The notes below the pieces were generated by a model. That model had not been told where the DNA came from, did not search any database, and saw only the letters and a list, made by a program, of their open reading frames with translations. A stretch of DNA of 64,000 nt, from assembly GCF_000262755.1 (NCBI RefSeq), contig NZ_AFEU01000001.1, positions 372,001-436,000 of the forward strand. Reading direction: 5' to 3'. The position numbers were made by a program, and so were the translations under genes. Within the stretch, counting starts at the first letter, position 1, and the number at the start of each line of letters is the position of its first letter. Shown here one piece after another: positions 48,984-58,056 of the stretch. Origin of the DNA: Bacillus methanolicus PB1 (GTDB taxonomy: Bacteria > Bacillota > Bacilli > Bacillales > Cytobacillaceae).

Positions 48984-49856
48984 ATGTACAAGAAAGTAAC
49001 AAGAAGAGTATTTCTTAAAAGAATTTTTGCAACTTTTTTTGCTGCAATAGCTGCAGGATCGGGCGGCTATTTTTATGCCCGGGAAATAGAACCAAAAATG
49101 CTAAAGATAAACAATTATACTTTTCGCCATCGTTCAATACCGAAAGGATTCAACGGATTTAAAATTGTTCAGTTCAGTGACACTCATTTAGGCTTCCAAT
49201 ATAATTTAACCCAATTTGAGAAATTAATTTCAAAAATAAACTCATTAAAGCCGGATGTTATTTTTTTTACTGGCGATTTAATGGATGAACCAAATAAATT
49301 TTCCGAAACCAATAAAATTGCCCCATTATTAAGCCGCCTTTATGCCCCTTTCGGGAAATTTTCCATTTACGGAAACCATGATCACGGCGGGTATGGATCA
49401 GACATCTATATGAAGATTATGGTACAATCAGGCTTTAAAACCCTTCAAAATCAATCGCATGAAATTCGATTGCTTGATGGCAGCAAAATATTTATTGCCG
49501 GGATTGATGATGCAATGCTCGGGAAGCCAGATATTAACAAAGCAGTAAGCAGCATCCCCAAGAATGCATTTACAATCCTTCTTTCTCATGCACCAGATTT
49601 GGCAGACGCGGCTTCTTCTTTCAATATCCACCTTCAATTAAGCGGCCACAGCCACGGAGGTCAGGTGCAAATACCTTTTATTGGAGCACTTATAACACCT
49701 CCCTTCGCAGAAAAATATATTGAAGGATTTTACAAAACGGGGAACTCAGAGCAGTTAACACTATATGTCAATCGAGGCCTTGGTACAACAAGAATGCCTT
49801 TTCGATTCCTATCCCAACCTGAACTGACTGTCTTCACTCTCTTAACAAATTCATAA
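48984..49856 (+). CDS. ykuE: Tat-exported metallophosphoesterase YkuE
   Basis: A 290-residue calcineurin-like phosphoesterase. The N-terminus has the twin-arginine motif TRRVFLKR, then a hydrophobic segment. Metal motifs are FSDTHLG, GDLMDE, GNHDHGG, LSHAPD and SGHSHGGQ. B. subtilis YkuE is a TatAyCy substrate bound to the cell wall. Start ATG with GTTGGAG upstream. Confidence 0.93.
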   Translation: MYKKVTRRVFLKRIFATFFAAIAAGSGGYFYAREIEPKMLKINNYTFRHRSIPKGFNGFKIVQFSDTHLGFQYNLTQFEKLISKINSLKPDVIFFTGDLMDEPNKFSETNKIAPLLSRLYAPFGKFSIYGNHDHGGYGSDIYMKIMVQSGFKTLQNQSHEIRLLDGSKIFIAGIDDAMLGKPDINKAVSSIPKNAFTILLSHAPDLADAASSFNIHLQLSGHSHGGQVQIPFIGALITPPFAEKYIEGFYKTGNSEQLTLYVNRGLGTTRMPFRFLSQPELTVFTLLTNS

Positions 49857-49860
49857 AATA

Positions 49861-49991
49861 CGTGCATGAGTTTTAACTCCCAACTTTAAACATGGAAATA
49901 GGTTTTATTTTAAAACATAACCAACGTAATAAGGCGGTGTGAGCGAAGCAAGGCTATGAATATTTACAATGCTAAACATGTATCTAGCTAA
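49861..49991 (+). repeat. Second repeat family, plus-strand copy
   Basis: About 130 bp similar to the reverse complement of 34815-34947, with core TAATAAGGCGGTGTGAGCGA. It occupies the entire gap between ykuE and ykuD; the distal hairpin seen in the other copy is largely lost. Confidence 0.88.
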
Positions 49992-50013
49992 CTAAAAATA
50001 AGGGTGTGATATA

Positions 50014-50511
50014 GTGTACTACAAAGTAAAGCCCGGTGAAACATTGGCGGTCATTGCCCGTAATTACCGAATTCCATTACAAACATTACTTGCTGCAAAT
50101 CCATCAATTATTAACCCCAACATGATCGCACCAGGTCAATTCATTAACATTCCCGGCCTTCCCGATCCAAATACCATACCATTTGAAATCAGAGTTTCTT
50201 TGAATCAGCGAAAAATAAGATTATATAAAAGTGGGCAGCTCGTGAAAACTTATCCCATTGCAATTGGAAAAATGTTATCAGGAACCCCTCAAGGAGAATA
50301 TGTCATAGTAAACCGGGAACCAAATCCCGGCGGCCCATATGGTGTTATGTGGCTTTCACTATCCAAAACGGGATATGGAATTCATGGCACAAACGACCCT
50401 TCATCAATTGGAAAAGCAGTATCAAAAGGATGTATAAGAATGTACAACAAAGATGTATTAGAATTGGCAAAAACCGTTCCAAATGGTACAAGAGTAATCA
50501 TTTCTTCATAA
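50014..50511 (+). CDS. ykuD: L,D-transpeptidase YkuD (LdtBs)
   Basis: A 165-residue enzyme making 3-3 peptidoglycan crosslinks, insensitive to most beta-lactams. A LysM domain (residues 2-47) precedes the YkuD domain with H124 in GIHGTND and catalytic C140 in SKGCIRMYN. There is no signal peptide, as in the B. subtilis protein. The start is GTG. Upstream is repeat family 2; the ribosome site is AGGGTGTG. Repeat copy 7 begins directly after the stop. Confidence 0.95.
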   Translation: MYYKVKPGETLAVIARNYRIPLQTLLAANPSIINPNMIAPGQFINIPGLPDPNTIPFEIRVSLNQRKIRLYKSGQLVKTYPIAIGKMLSGTPQGEYVIVNREPNPGGPYGVMWLSLSKTGYGIHGTNDPSSIGKAVSKGCIRMYNKDVLELAKTVPNGTRVIISS

Positions 50512-50601
50512 AGGGGTTAAAGTCGGATTCCTCCAACTTATAGACAATCATTAAAAACTATTCTATATTTTATCATTGTTGGAGGAAGTCAGAACCTTTT
50601 T
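50512..50601. repeat. Nested-palindrome repeat, copy 7 (diverged)
   Basis: AGGGGTTAAAGTCGGATTCC and GGAGGAAGTCAGAACCTTTTT flank a centre with TATAGACAATCATT and TTCTATATTTTATCATTG. The outer arms are lost. Confidence 0.75.
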
Positions 50602-50742
50602 ATTAATTTTAGTTAATAAAATAAAATTAGTATGCTTGACATAAGTTAAATAATAAAAAATGAAACCGTATTCTTTCCAAAAGTACAGAAAATGGTATAT
50701 AATAAAGTTATTCCCTCAATAATTATGAAAGGAGCTTTTATT

Positions 50743-51207
50743 TTGAACAGGACAAACAGCAGTCATCCCCGATTAGATTCAACAATTGAAAACCTCGCAC
50801 AAGCCATTTTTACCGTAAACCGTCATGCAAAAACTGCTCCAAACCCAAAATATTTATATAAACTCAAACATGAGGCTTTAAAAAAATTAATATCAGAAGG
50901 AAAAGCAGAAAAAATCGGACTTCATTTTTCACAAAACCCGAAATTCAGTCAGCAGCAGTCAGCCGTCCTTGTTGTTTGCGGGGATTATTCCTTTCATATT
51001 CCTCCATCCAAAAATGACATGAAATTACTGCCTCACTTGGGACATTTAAACCAAAACGTCCGCAATCCAAAATCCCGCTTATCTTTAAACCAGGCAAAAA
51101 AACTTTTGCAATCTTATACAGGCTTAAAAGAAATGAATAAAGAACCAAATAAAAAAACCCGTAGCTATCAAAAACCTGTCTTCAAAAAATTAGGAGAAAG
51201 TTATTAA
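50743..51207 (+). CDS. ykyB: YkyB family protein
   Basis: A 154-residue basic cytoplasmic protein. It contains ENLAQAIFTVNRHAKTAPNP and VVCGDYSFHIPPSK, matching YkyB. Function unknown. TTG at 50743 has AAAGGAG seven bases upstream; a longer reading from 50692 lacks a site. It ends at a terminator shared with convergent cheV. Confidence 0.88.
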   Translation: MNRTNSSHPRLDSTIENLAQAIFTVNRHAKTAPNPKYLYKLKHEALKKLISEGKAEKIGLHFSQNPKFSQQQSAVLVVCGDYSFHIPPSKNDMKLLPHLGHLNQNVRNPKSRLSLNQAKKLLQSYTGLKEMNKEPNKKTRSYQKPVFKKLGESY

Positions 51208-51212
51208 GCTAG

Positions 51213-51237
51213 AAAAAAAGCCGGCAACCGGCTTTTT
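51213..51237. terminator. Bidirectional terminator between ykyB and cheV
   Basis: AAAAAGCCGG and CCGGCTTTTT pair around CAA, flanked by A and T runs. Confidence 0.93.
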
Positions 51238-52142
51238 CACAATACGTATTTATCGATTAATAATACTAGATCCGCTATATCTGGTTTGCTAACTTGTGCA
51301 TCTGCCCCAACCATTTGCCCTTTATGGCGAAGATCTTCTGTTATTAGAGATGAGAAAATAATAACAGGCACTTTAGAAAGCTCAGGATGAGTTTTAACCC
51401 GTTTTGTCAAGTGATGCCCGTCCATCTGAGGCATTTCAATATCCGTGATAATTAATTGAATTTCCTTGGTAATATCCTTGCCGGACTGAACAAGATTCTC
51501 TAAATATTGCCAGGCTTCTCGTCCGTTCTCAAAAAACTCAATCATTTCAAATCCAGCTTCTCCTAATGTATCATGTAATAATTTTCTTAACAAAGGAGAA
51601 TCTTCAGCTATAAGAAGCCGTTTACTTGAGCGTTCCCGCTTCCCGAGCTTTTTAATTTGCTGGACATTGATGCCTAATTGAGGATTTATATCCACAACGA
51701 TTTTTTCAAAATCAAGCAAAAGTACCATTTCTCCGTTCAGTTTGATCACCCCAATAATTTGGCTGTTAGCTCCTTGATACATTTCGGACGGCTTTTCAAT
51801 TTGATCCCATGATACTCTGTGAATTTGCGTTACATTATGTACATGGAAAACGATTTTTTGTTTGTTAAATTCTGCAACGATAAACTTGTCTTGCCCGGGA
51901 TGTTCTGATGGCGGGAAACCGAGGGCATGTGCTACGTCCACTACAGGCAGAACCTCTCCCCTTAACTCAATAATGCCTTCAACATTTTTATGTGCATGGG
52001 GCACTGGAGTAACAGGTGCCGGATTGATGATCTCCTTTACCTTAATAACATTTATGCCAAATTTATTTCTGCCAATTCCAAATTCCACGATTTCCAGTTC
52101 ATTTGTACCGCTTTCCAATAAAATTCCTTTTTTGCTCTCCAT
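51237..52142 (-). CDS. cheV: Chemotaxis coupling protein CheV
   Basis: A 301-residue two-domain protein: a CheW-like coupling domain (LEIVEFGIGRNKFGINVIKV in part; ELRGEVLPVVDV) and a response-regulator receiver domain with phospho-acceptor Asp in IITDIEMPQMDG. It couples chemoreceptors to CheA and takes part in adaptation. Start ATG with GAAGGG upstream. Position next to ykyB, ykuC and patA follows B. subtilis. Confidence 0.95.
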   Translation of the reverse strand: MESKKGILLESGTNELEIVEFGIGRNKFGINVIKVKEIINPAPVTPVPHAHKNVEGIIELRGEVLPVVDVAHALGFPPSEHPGQDKFIVAEFNKQKIVFHVHNVTQIHRVSWDQIEKPSEMYQGANSQIIGVIKLNGEMVLLLDFEKIVVDINPQLGINVQQIKKLGKRERSSKRLLIAEDSPLLRKLLHDTLGEAGFEMIEFFENGREAWQYLENLVQSGKDITKEIQLIITDIEMPQMDGHHLTKRVKTHPELSKVPVIIFSSLITEDLRHKGQMVGADAQVSKPDIADLVLLIDKYVL

Positions 52143-52261
52143 TTCTTGTTCGCCCTTCCATTTCCAAAATAATAGAGTTATATAAAATAATATAACACGA
52201 ATGGAAATAAATTCTTATCAGTTATATAAAAATTCATTAACTGTTCTAATTTTCAGAATAC

Positions 52262-52288
52262 AAAAAAATAACCCGTATTAAACGGGCC
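52262..52288 (-). terminator. Terminator of ykuC
   Basis: A CCCGT/ACGGG stem with a five-base loop followed by TTATTTTTTT on the minus strand. Confidence 0.75.
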
Positions 52289-52293
52289 ATTAA

Positions 52294-53616
52294 CTAAATA
52301 TTTGTTTTGGTTTTTGGAATTTTCGCATGGAACCAAAGACCGACAAGAGTCAAAATCATTAACGAGCCGATGGCCAGCCTGCTTGCGAGATTACCAAAAT
52401 CAGCAAAAATAAGGGTGATCGTGCCGTACAAGAAAGGTCCGATAATAGACGAGACTTTGCCCGAAAAAGCAAATAACCCGAAAAATTGTCCCCTCTTTTC
52501 TTTCGGAGTTAATTCAATAATGTACGCCCTCGTTGTTACCCACATAGAACCGAGTGCAATCCCAAACATGCTTCCCGCGACCCAAAACATTGCTTCATTA
52601 ACAGCAATTGTTGCGGTCAACAGTGCAATGAAGAGAAGGCTTCCTATATACATTATCGACTTGTTTGCTCCTTTTTCTTTTGTTATATAACCGAAAATAA
52701 AAGAGCCGATAATACTCGAAACTGTTGAAACTAAGTACAGCAAGATAAATTTTCCGGTAGTAAAGCCTACGATCGCTTTTGCATACACAGCCATCATGGC
52801 AATTGATGTTGCAATCGCATCATTTAAGAAGAAATAAGCAATCATAAAAAGGAAAGCAGATTTATAGAGACGCATTTCTCTAAAGGTTTTATAGATTTCT
52901 TTATATCCGGATAAAAATAACTCTTTCTTTTGCCCAGGATGAGGCTTATCTTTTACAAAGAAAAACAGCGGCAACGAAAACAGTAAGAAAAAGACCCCTG
53001 TCGGAATAAATGCTTCATGAAAACCGTCATCCCCGATGAACGGATAAACAGCCAAACCAACAAGTGTTCCGATATACCCAACTGCAACCCCAAATCCGGA
53101 AATAAGCGGGATTTCCTCCTTCTCTGCCAAATCAGAAATCATCGAATCATAAAAAACAAGGCTCGAATGATAAAAAAATTTTGCAATAATAAAAAGCAAA
53201 ATCACAAGGGCCAGCGAAACCGGAAGCCCAAACAATTGTCCTGACTGCTTGAGTCCTCCGAACACTCCCATTAACACTGTGGAAGCTACTGCAACTAATG
53301 TAAAAGAAACGATATATTTCTTCTTTCGTCCAGTCCTGTCAATCATAACTCCAAATAATGGTGAAAATAGTACAAGAAAAAAGCTTGCAACCGCGTTTGA
53401 ATATGATACAAAAGTGCTTGCAATTTGATTTAGAACCTCATTTTCACCAATTACTTCCTTTAAATATAACGGGTAAAAAATTGTATTTATATTTGATGAA
53501 AAAATTGTGTTGGCAAAGTCATATAGTGCCCACGATAAAATTGGCAAGGAAAAATAAAGGCTCCACTGATTCGAACGATTAATTCGTTCATCAGCAGGTT
53601 TTTCAAGCAGTTCCAC
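52294..53616 (-). CDS. ykuC: MFS transporter YkuC (UMF1-like)
   Basis: A 440-residue major facilitator protein with about twelve membrane helices. It has the opening LSWALYDFANTIFSSNI and MIDRTGRKKKY loop of the UMF1/Atg22-type branch, plus PKEKRGQFFGLFAFSGK near the C-terminus. The substrate is unknown. GTG at 53616 is nine bases after GGAG; the TTG three codons earlier touches that site. Position matches ykuC. Confidence 0.88.
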   Translation of the reverse strand: MELLEKPADERINRSNQWSLYFSLPILSWALYDFANTIFSSNINTIFYPLYLKEVIGENEVLNQIASTFVSYSNAVASFFLVLFSPLFGVMIDRTGRKKKYIVSFTLVAVASTVLMGVFGGLKQSGQLFGLPVSLALVILLFIIAKFFYHSSLVFYDSMISDLAEKEEIPLISGFGVAVGYIGTLVGLAVYPFIGDDGFHEAFIPTGVFFLLFSLPLFFFVKDKPHPGQKKELFLSGYKEIYKTFREMRLYKSAFLFMIAYFFLNDAIATSIAMMAVYAKAIVGFTTGKFILLYLVSTVSSIIGSFIFGYITKEKGANKSIMYIGSLLFIALLTATIAVNEAMFWVAGSMFGIALGSMWVTTRAYIIELTPKEKRGQFFGLFAFSGKVSSIIGPFLYGTITLIFADFGNLASRLAIGSLMILTLVGLWFHAKIPKTKTNI

Positions 53617-53720
53617 CTTTGTCAACTCCTTTTAAAAACATATATCTATATTTCCATTGAATGCTAAATATTTCCTTTATCTTTACAAAATTTTTACAAA
53701 CTAAAAATGATTTAGAAGCA

Positions 53721-53847
53721 AAAAGGGGCTGACTCAAAAGCAAACGGTCAGACCCCTCCAATAAATATATAGACAACACTAATAAAACCTTTCTATATAT
53801 TGTTATTGTCAGAAGGAGTCAGACCCATATGAGTCAGACCCTTTTTT
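53721..53847. repeat. Nested-palindrome repeat, copy 8 (best preserved)
   Basis: AAAAGGGGCTGACTCAAAAG, CGGTCAGACCCCTCCAATA, a centre with ATATATAGACAAC and TTCTATATATTGTTATTGTC, then GGAGTCAGACCC, and ATGAGTCAGACCCTTTTTT. It is 3' of the RDD gene and upstream of ykuC. Confidence 0.92.
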
Positions 53848-53878
53848 ATGCTCATAAACAAATGATATTAGTACAATT

Positions 53879-54397
53879 TTATTTTTTTACAACGACTGTT
53901 CGGGCAATTAAATCATGAAGGGCTTGCTTTTTCTCTGTAAAAGCAGTGATAATGTAACCAATCAAGAAAATGGAAGATAAGAACGTCATTGCTAAATAGC
54001 GTCCGAGGGCACGCCCGAAAGAAATCCGATTTCCATCCATATCTGTTACTTTCAGACCAAGCAGATTTTTTCCAATCGTCGCTTGCCATTTTGACGCATG
54101 CAGTCCTGCAAAATATAAGAATGATACGATAAAGTTAAATAGTAAGCTTACAAGGTAAGCGCCAGCAAAAGCAACTGCACCAGCATCCGCAGGATCCTGT
54201 TCCAAATAATTTGGATCAGTCAATGCCGCATCAAAACCACCGGATGCCCCAAAAAAGACCACAGTGATAATAAACGATAAAATTGTTAAAGGTATCCCTA
54301 AAATGATACTGTCAATTAAATATGCAGCAAAGCGGACCCAAAAACCTCCATATTCATTTTTCTCCTCATATGGCTGTTGCTCTACAATTGTATCCAT
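53879..54397 (-). CDS. RDD-family membrane protein
   Basis: A 172-residue protein with about four membrane helices and the RDD pattern (FWVRFAAYLIDSIILGIPLT at the start; GLKVTDMDGNRISFGRALGRYLA; LHDLIARTVVVKK). RDD proteins are of uncertain transport or ion-tolerance function. GGGGG lies seven bases before ATG. Its tail is 31 bp from repeat copy 8. Confidence 0.88.
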   Translation of the reverse strand: MDTIVEQQPYEEKNEYGGFWVRFAAYLIDSIILGIPLTILSFIITVVFFGASGGFDAALTDPNYLEQDPADAGAVAFAGAYLVSLLFNFIVSFLYFAGLHASKWQATIGKNLLGLKVTDMDGNRISFGRALGRYLAMTFLSSIFLIGYIITAFTEKKQALHDLIARTVVVKK

Positions 54398-54645
54398 TCA
54401 TTATCCCCCAATCGTCAAGTTTGATTTCACAATTACATTATAACATTATATTATTCAGAAATATTCCAATTTTCCTTAAAATGTTTTTTAACTCCAATTT
54501 ATAGAAACCGTTTACAAAATGAAATTTTTGTGAACATTAACAAGAGTATCTGGTCCTTTTAACAAAAGAGGACTAAAATACTAACGTACTAAAATCAAGT
54601 ACAAATTTTTTTCAACTTTTAAAAAATGAAGGGTGCGATTTAATT

Positions 54646-54849
54646 ATGAAAGGTACGGCAATTCTTTTTCAGGCTGACCATTCAGTAACAATTATTGAAG
54701 ATGTAGAACACACTGTTTATGAAGAGATCAAAAGCCAATGCGGCTGTAAACATTGTATTTGCAAGCTTGAAAACAAAATTGTCGACTTTGGAACTGTTTT
54801 CCCTGTATTTTGGCATGAAGATGAGATCGATTGGGACTATGGATACTAA
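54646..54849 (+). CDS. Small conserved Cys-containing hypothetical protein
   Basis: A 67-residue acidic soluble protein with a CGCKHCIC cluster at about residues 32-39 and an acidic end HEDEIDWDYGY. The cysteines could bind metal. I do not know the family name. AAGGGTG precedes ATG and a strong terminator follows, so it is a single-gene unit. Confidence 0.75.
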   Translation: MKGTAILFQADHSVTIIEDVEHTVYEEIKSQCGCKHCICKLENKIVDFGTVFPVFWHEDEIDWDYGY

Positions 54850-54872
54850 GAGAGATCACATTATGATAGATT

Positions 54873-54899
54873 CCTCCCGAGTAATCGGGAGGTTTTTTA
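54873..54899 (+). terminator. Terminator after the Cys-rich small gene
   Basis: A perfect CCTCCCGA/TCGGGAGG stem, four-base loop and TTTTTTATT. Confidence 0.93.
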
Positions 54900-54983
54900 T
54901 TATCTGTTAAGTCCTTTTGTTATTCTGATTTATCATATAAAATCAAGATACATTTGAAAATAAGCCCGGAAAGGATGAACAAG

Positions 54984-56138
54984 GTGGAACATTTAATAAA
55001 TGACAGGACAGCAAACATTGAAATTTCAGGAATACGAAAATTTTTTAATATGGTTGGCGGAACTGAAGGAATGATTTCTTTAACAATCGGCCAGCCAGAT
55101 TTTCCGACTCCAGAACATGTAAAAGCAGCCGGAATAAAAGCTATACATGATGATTTTACAATGTATACTCATAATGCAGGAATGATCGAGCTCAGAAAAG
55201 CAGCTGCAGAATATTATTTAAAAAAATACGATATTGTTTATGATCCCGATTCCGAGGTAATCATCACTTCAGGCGCAAGCGAGGCAATTGACATTGCCTT
55301 CAGGACCATTTTAGACTGGGACAGTGAAGTCATTTTGCCTGGACCTGTTTATCCCGGTTACGAGCCAATTATTCGCCTTTGCGGAGCAAAACCAATTTAC
55401 GCCGATACAACGAGGAACGGTTTCAAAATGACGGTTGATGTTATAAAACCGTACATAACAAATAGAACACGATGCATTGTATTGCCTTATCCATCCAATC
55501 CTACAGGAGTCAGCTTATCGGAAAAAGAATTATACGAAATTTCAGAGTTGTTGCGTGATAAGGATATTTTTATCCTTGCCGATGAAATCTACAGTGAAAT
55601 TGTCTATGAAAGGCCGCATACCTCGATTGCAAAGTTTTTAAAAGAAAAGACGATCGTGATCAACGGGCTGTCAAAATCTCACTCCATGACAGGTTGGAGA
55701 ATCGGGATGCTGTATACATTTAATAATATTGCAAAACATATTATAAAAGTTCACCAATATAATGTTACTTGCGCTACTTCTATTTCACAAATGGCTGCAT
55801 TAGAGGCACTGACTGCTGGTATTGATGATGCGCTGCCAATGAGAGCCGAGTATAGAAAAAGGCGCGATTACGTTTACAACAGACTTACAGAAATGGGATT
55901 TGATGTTGTAAAACCGGAAGGCGCATTTTATTTCTTTGTAAAAATTCCCGTTTCCGGTATAAAATCTTTTGATTTTGCTTTATCTCTAGCACACGAGGCA
56001 AAAGTTGCCGTCGTACCGGGAAGTGCGTTTTCCAGTCTAGGCGAAGGGTACTTCCGGCTTTCCTTTGCTTATTCAATGGACACTTTGGAAGAAGGACTTA
56101 ATAGGATTGAAAACTATTTGATGGAAGTGAGTAAATAA
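54984..56138 (+). CDS. patA: N-acetyl-LL-diaminopimelate aminotransferase
   Basis: A 384-residue PLP class I/II aminotransferase that acts between DapH and DapL in the acetyl DAP pathway. PLP features are SNPTG (171-175), DEIYSE (200-205) and Schiff-base K231 in GLSKSHSMTGWR. GTG at 54984 gives MEHLIND, like B. subtilis PatA, and has AAAGGA eight bases upstream; an upstream TTG-initiated reading has no site. Its stop touches repeat copy 9. Location beside cheV/ykyB agrees with B. subtilis. Confidence 0.93.
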   Translation: MEHLINDRTANIEISGIRKFFNMVGGTEGMISLTIGQPDFPTPEHVKAAGIKAIHDDFTMYTHNAGMIELRKAAAEYYLKKYDIVYDPDSEVIITSGASEAIDIAFRTILDWDSEVILPGPVYPGYEPIIRLCGAKPIYADTTRNGFKMTVDVIKPYITNRTRCIVLPYPSNPTGVSLSEKELYEISELLRDKDIFILADEIYSEIVYERPHTSIAKFLKEKTIVINGLSKSHSMTGWRIGMLYTFNNIAKHIIKVHQYNVTCATSISQMAALEALTAGIDDALPMRAEYRKRRDYVYNRLTEMGFDVVKPEGAFYFFVKIPVSGIKSFDFALSLAHEAKVAVVPGSAFSSLGEGYFRLSFAYSMDTLEEGLNRIENYLMEVSK

Positions 56139-56258
56139 AAGGGGCTGACTCATAAGGGTCTGACTCCCTCCGGCAATAAAAATATATAGAATGGTTGGAT
56201 TGTCTATATATTTTATTGGAGGGGTCTGACCCTTTGCTTTTGAGTCAGCCCATTTTTT
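56139..56258. repeat. Nested-palindrome repeat, copy 9 (well preserved)
   Basis: AAGGGGCTGACTCATAAGGG, TCTGACTCCCTCCGGCAATA, a centre with ATATATAGAATGG and TGTCTATATATTTTATTGG, then AGGGGTCTGACCCTTTGC and TTTTGAGTCAGCCCATTTTTT. It lies between convergent patA and the small lysine-rich gene, whose stop codon it overlaps. Confidence 0.92.
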
Positions 56259-56432
56259 ATTTGTTATACTTTCCGTTATTTTTTGATGCCTTCTCTTTTT
56301 TTGCTTTATCATTATGAATTTTATTTGTTGCAGCACTGCCAAATTCATGGGCATATTCCTGGTTTAATACCGCGGAATCAAATCCCTTTTTGTTTTTTTG
56401 CTGAGGGTCATTCTTTTTGTTTTTTTTGCCAA
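56257..56432 (-). pseudogene. Frameshifted small lysine-rich protein gene
   Basis: TTG at 56430-56432, ten bases after AAAGGAGG, opens MAKK and then leaves frame in an eight-A run. With one more A the frame would read MAKKNKKNDPQQKNKKGFDS and continue AVLNQEYAHEFGSAATNKIH to TAA at 56257, 58 residues in all. The composition (Lys, Asn, Gln) and EYAHEFG resemble small acid-soluble spore proteins of the gamma type, but I cannot name a family. It could be a true frameshift, a sequencing error or slippage in the A tract. Confidence 0.6.
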
Positions 56433-56527
56433 AGCTCTCAATCCTCCTTTACCTTAATATAAAAAAATGAAGGATCGATTATACAGAGAGCTATTAACAT
56501 TTCTGGCATAGATTATTATTGAACGCT

Positions 56528-57418
56528 TTAAACATTTTCGTTATCGTTATAATATTTATAAAGAGCATGAGTGCCGCTGTTTTCTTCTCCTTTTTCAGCT
56601 AATTGGGAATAAAGAGATATTGCCAAGGATAATCCCGGTATTGTAAGGCCTAGCTTTTCCGCTTCTTCAAGGGCAATATTCATATCTTTTATGAAATGCT
56701 TTATGTAAAAGCCGGGTTCAAAATTTCCATCAATCATTCTTGGCGCCAAATTAGACAGTGACCAGCTCCCTGCAGCGCCTGAAGCAATGCTCTTTAAAAC
56801 ATTCTTCGGATTTAATCCTGCTTTTTCAGCGTATGTTATAGCTTCGCATACACCGATCATGTTTGAAGCAATGGCAATTTGGTTGCACATTTTTGTGTGC
56901 TGACCGGAACCGGCATCTCCTTGATATACAATATTAGTGCCGAGGAGACTTAAAATTGGTTTAACAGCCGCAAAATCTTCATATTCTCCTCCTACCATGA
57001 TTGACAGTTTTCCTTCCCTTGCGCCGATATCACCGCCTGATACAGGAGCATCGAGTGCTTTTAACCCTTTCTTTTTTGCTTCCTCAAAAATTTTCACTGC
57101 AAGTGTAGGAGTTGAAGTCGTCATATCAATGAGATAGCTTCCTTGTTTTGCATGATGAATAATTCCCTTTTCTCCAAGATAAACTTCTTCCACATCAGAA
57201 GGATACCCTACAATCGTAATTATGACTTTAGCTTTCTCTGCAACTTTTTTTGGTGAATCAGCCCATTCTGCACCTTTTTCCAAAAGTTCTTCTGCCTTAT
57301 TCTTTGTCCGTGTATATACCACAAGCGGATAACCGCTTTTAAGAATATGTCCTGCCATACTTTTTCCCATGACACCTTGACCAATAAAACCGACTACAGT
57401 ATTTTCAGAAATTAACAA
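56528..57418 (-). CDS. ykwC: Beta-hydroxyacid dehydrogenase YkwC
   Basis: A 296-residue NAD(P)-dependent dehydrogenase of the 3-hydroxyisobutyrate family. It has the Rossmann motif GFIGQGVMGKSMAGH, substrate motif DAPVSGGDIGA, catalytic Lys in GSGQHTKMCNQI and GAAGSWSLSNLAPRM. The substrate is not known. The start is TTG with GGAGGAG about nine bases upstream. Sequence follows B. subtilis YkwC. Confidence 0.9.
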   Translation of the reverse strand: MLISENTVVGFIGQGVMGKSMAGHILKSGYPLVVYTRTKNKAEELLEKGAEWADSPKKVAEKAKVIITIVGYPSDVEEVYLGEKGIIHHAKQGSYLIDMTTSTPTLAVKIFEEAKKKGLKALDAPVSGGDIGAREGKLSIMVGGEYEDFAAVKPILSLLGTNIVYQGDAGSGQHTKMCNQIAIASNMIGVCEAITYAEKAGLNPKNVLKSIASGAAGSWSLSNLAPRMIDGNFEPGFYIKHFIKDMNIALEEAEKLGLTIPGLSLAISLYSQLAEKGEENSGTHALYKYYNDNENV

Positions 57419-57482
57419 ATGTTCATTCTCCTCCCTAAATTCGTGTTATTTTTATTCTATCATTTCTCAATTCTTTTTTTAA

Positions 57483-57536
57483 AAAATGAGGCTGTCTCAA
57501 AAGCACAAGGGTCAGACCCATATGAGACAGCCTCAT
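57483..57536. repeat. Nested-palindrome repeat, copy 10 (internally deleted)
   Basis: AAATGAGGCTGTCTCAAAAG, one GGGTCAGACCC, then ATATGAGACAGCCTCAT. The AT centre and one middle arm are gone, leaving a compact hairpin with perfect 12-bp outer arms. Downstream of the lipoprotein gene at 57595. Confidence 0.88.
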
Positions 57537-57594
57537 CATTCTACAATTTCATGCACGTATTTTTATTACCTGTTTTATGAATCGATAAACCATA

Positions 57595-58056
57595 TCAAAG
57601 CTGGCTTGAAAAATTTGTCAAGTAAGTCCGGCCCAATACTCCTTCATCATTGAACACTTCGATCGAAACTGCCTTGTCTTTAATAATCATGTTTTCTATC
57701 TCGAAAACATGAATATCTCTTTTTAATGGAATGGGCTCCATAAAAATAATTCGCTCATTTGATTCATTTGCCTCTATGTATTCGCCATTAACAACTTCGT
57801 TTTCCCCGTAAACAATTTGTGTCGCTCCAATAGCCGCTGCCAATTGTTTGTCATGAATCGAAATTCTTACTTTATAAGTTGAATGATCGGCAAATAGATT
57901 TTCATTAATTTTAAAACGGAATTGCAATTCATTGTTATTTGTTAATAATACTTCTGCATGCCGATTTGCAATCAGCTGATCGGAACCTGGCATACAGCCA
58001 GAAACAAAAAAAATATTTATCAATAATGCAAGTAACAAAAGAAATTTGCTTTTTAT
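57595..58056 (-). CDS. Exported lipoprotein with probable AUA start
   Basis: A protein of about 153 residues with signal KSKFLLLLALLINIFFVSGC and then a soluble beta-rich domain (EVLLTNNNELQFRFKINENL; HVFEIENMIIKDKAV). The lipobox is VSGC. No ATG, GTG or TTG lies between the ribosome site (AGGAGG, 58065-58070) and the charged n-region; ATA at 58054-58056 is exactly eight bases downstream. The only in-frame TTG (58038) would cut off the KSK n-region. Function unknown. Confidence 0.7.
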   Translation of the reverse strand: MKSKFLLLLALLINIFFVSGCMPGSDQLIANRHAEVLLTNNNELQFRFKINENLFADHSTYKVRISIHDKQLAAAIGATQIVYGENEVVNGEYIEANESNERIIFMEPIPLKRDIHVFEIENMIIKDKAVSIEVFNDEGVLGRTYLTNFSSQL

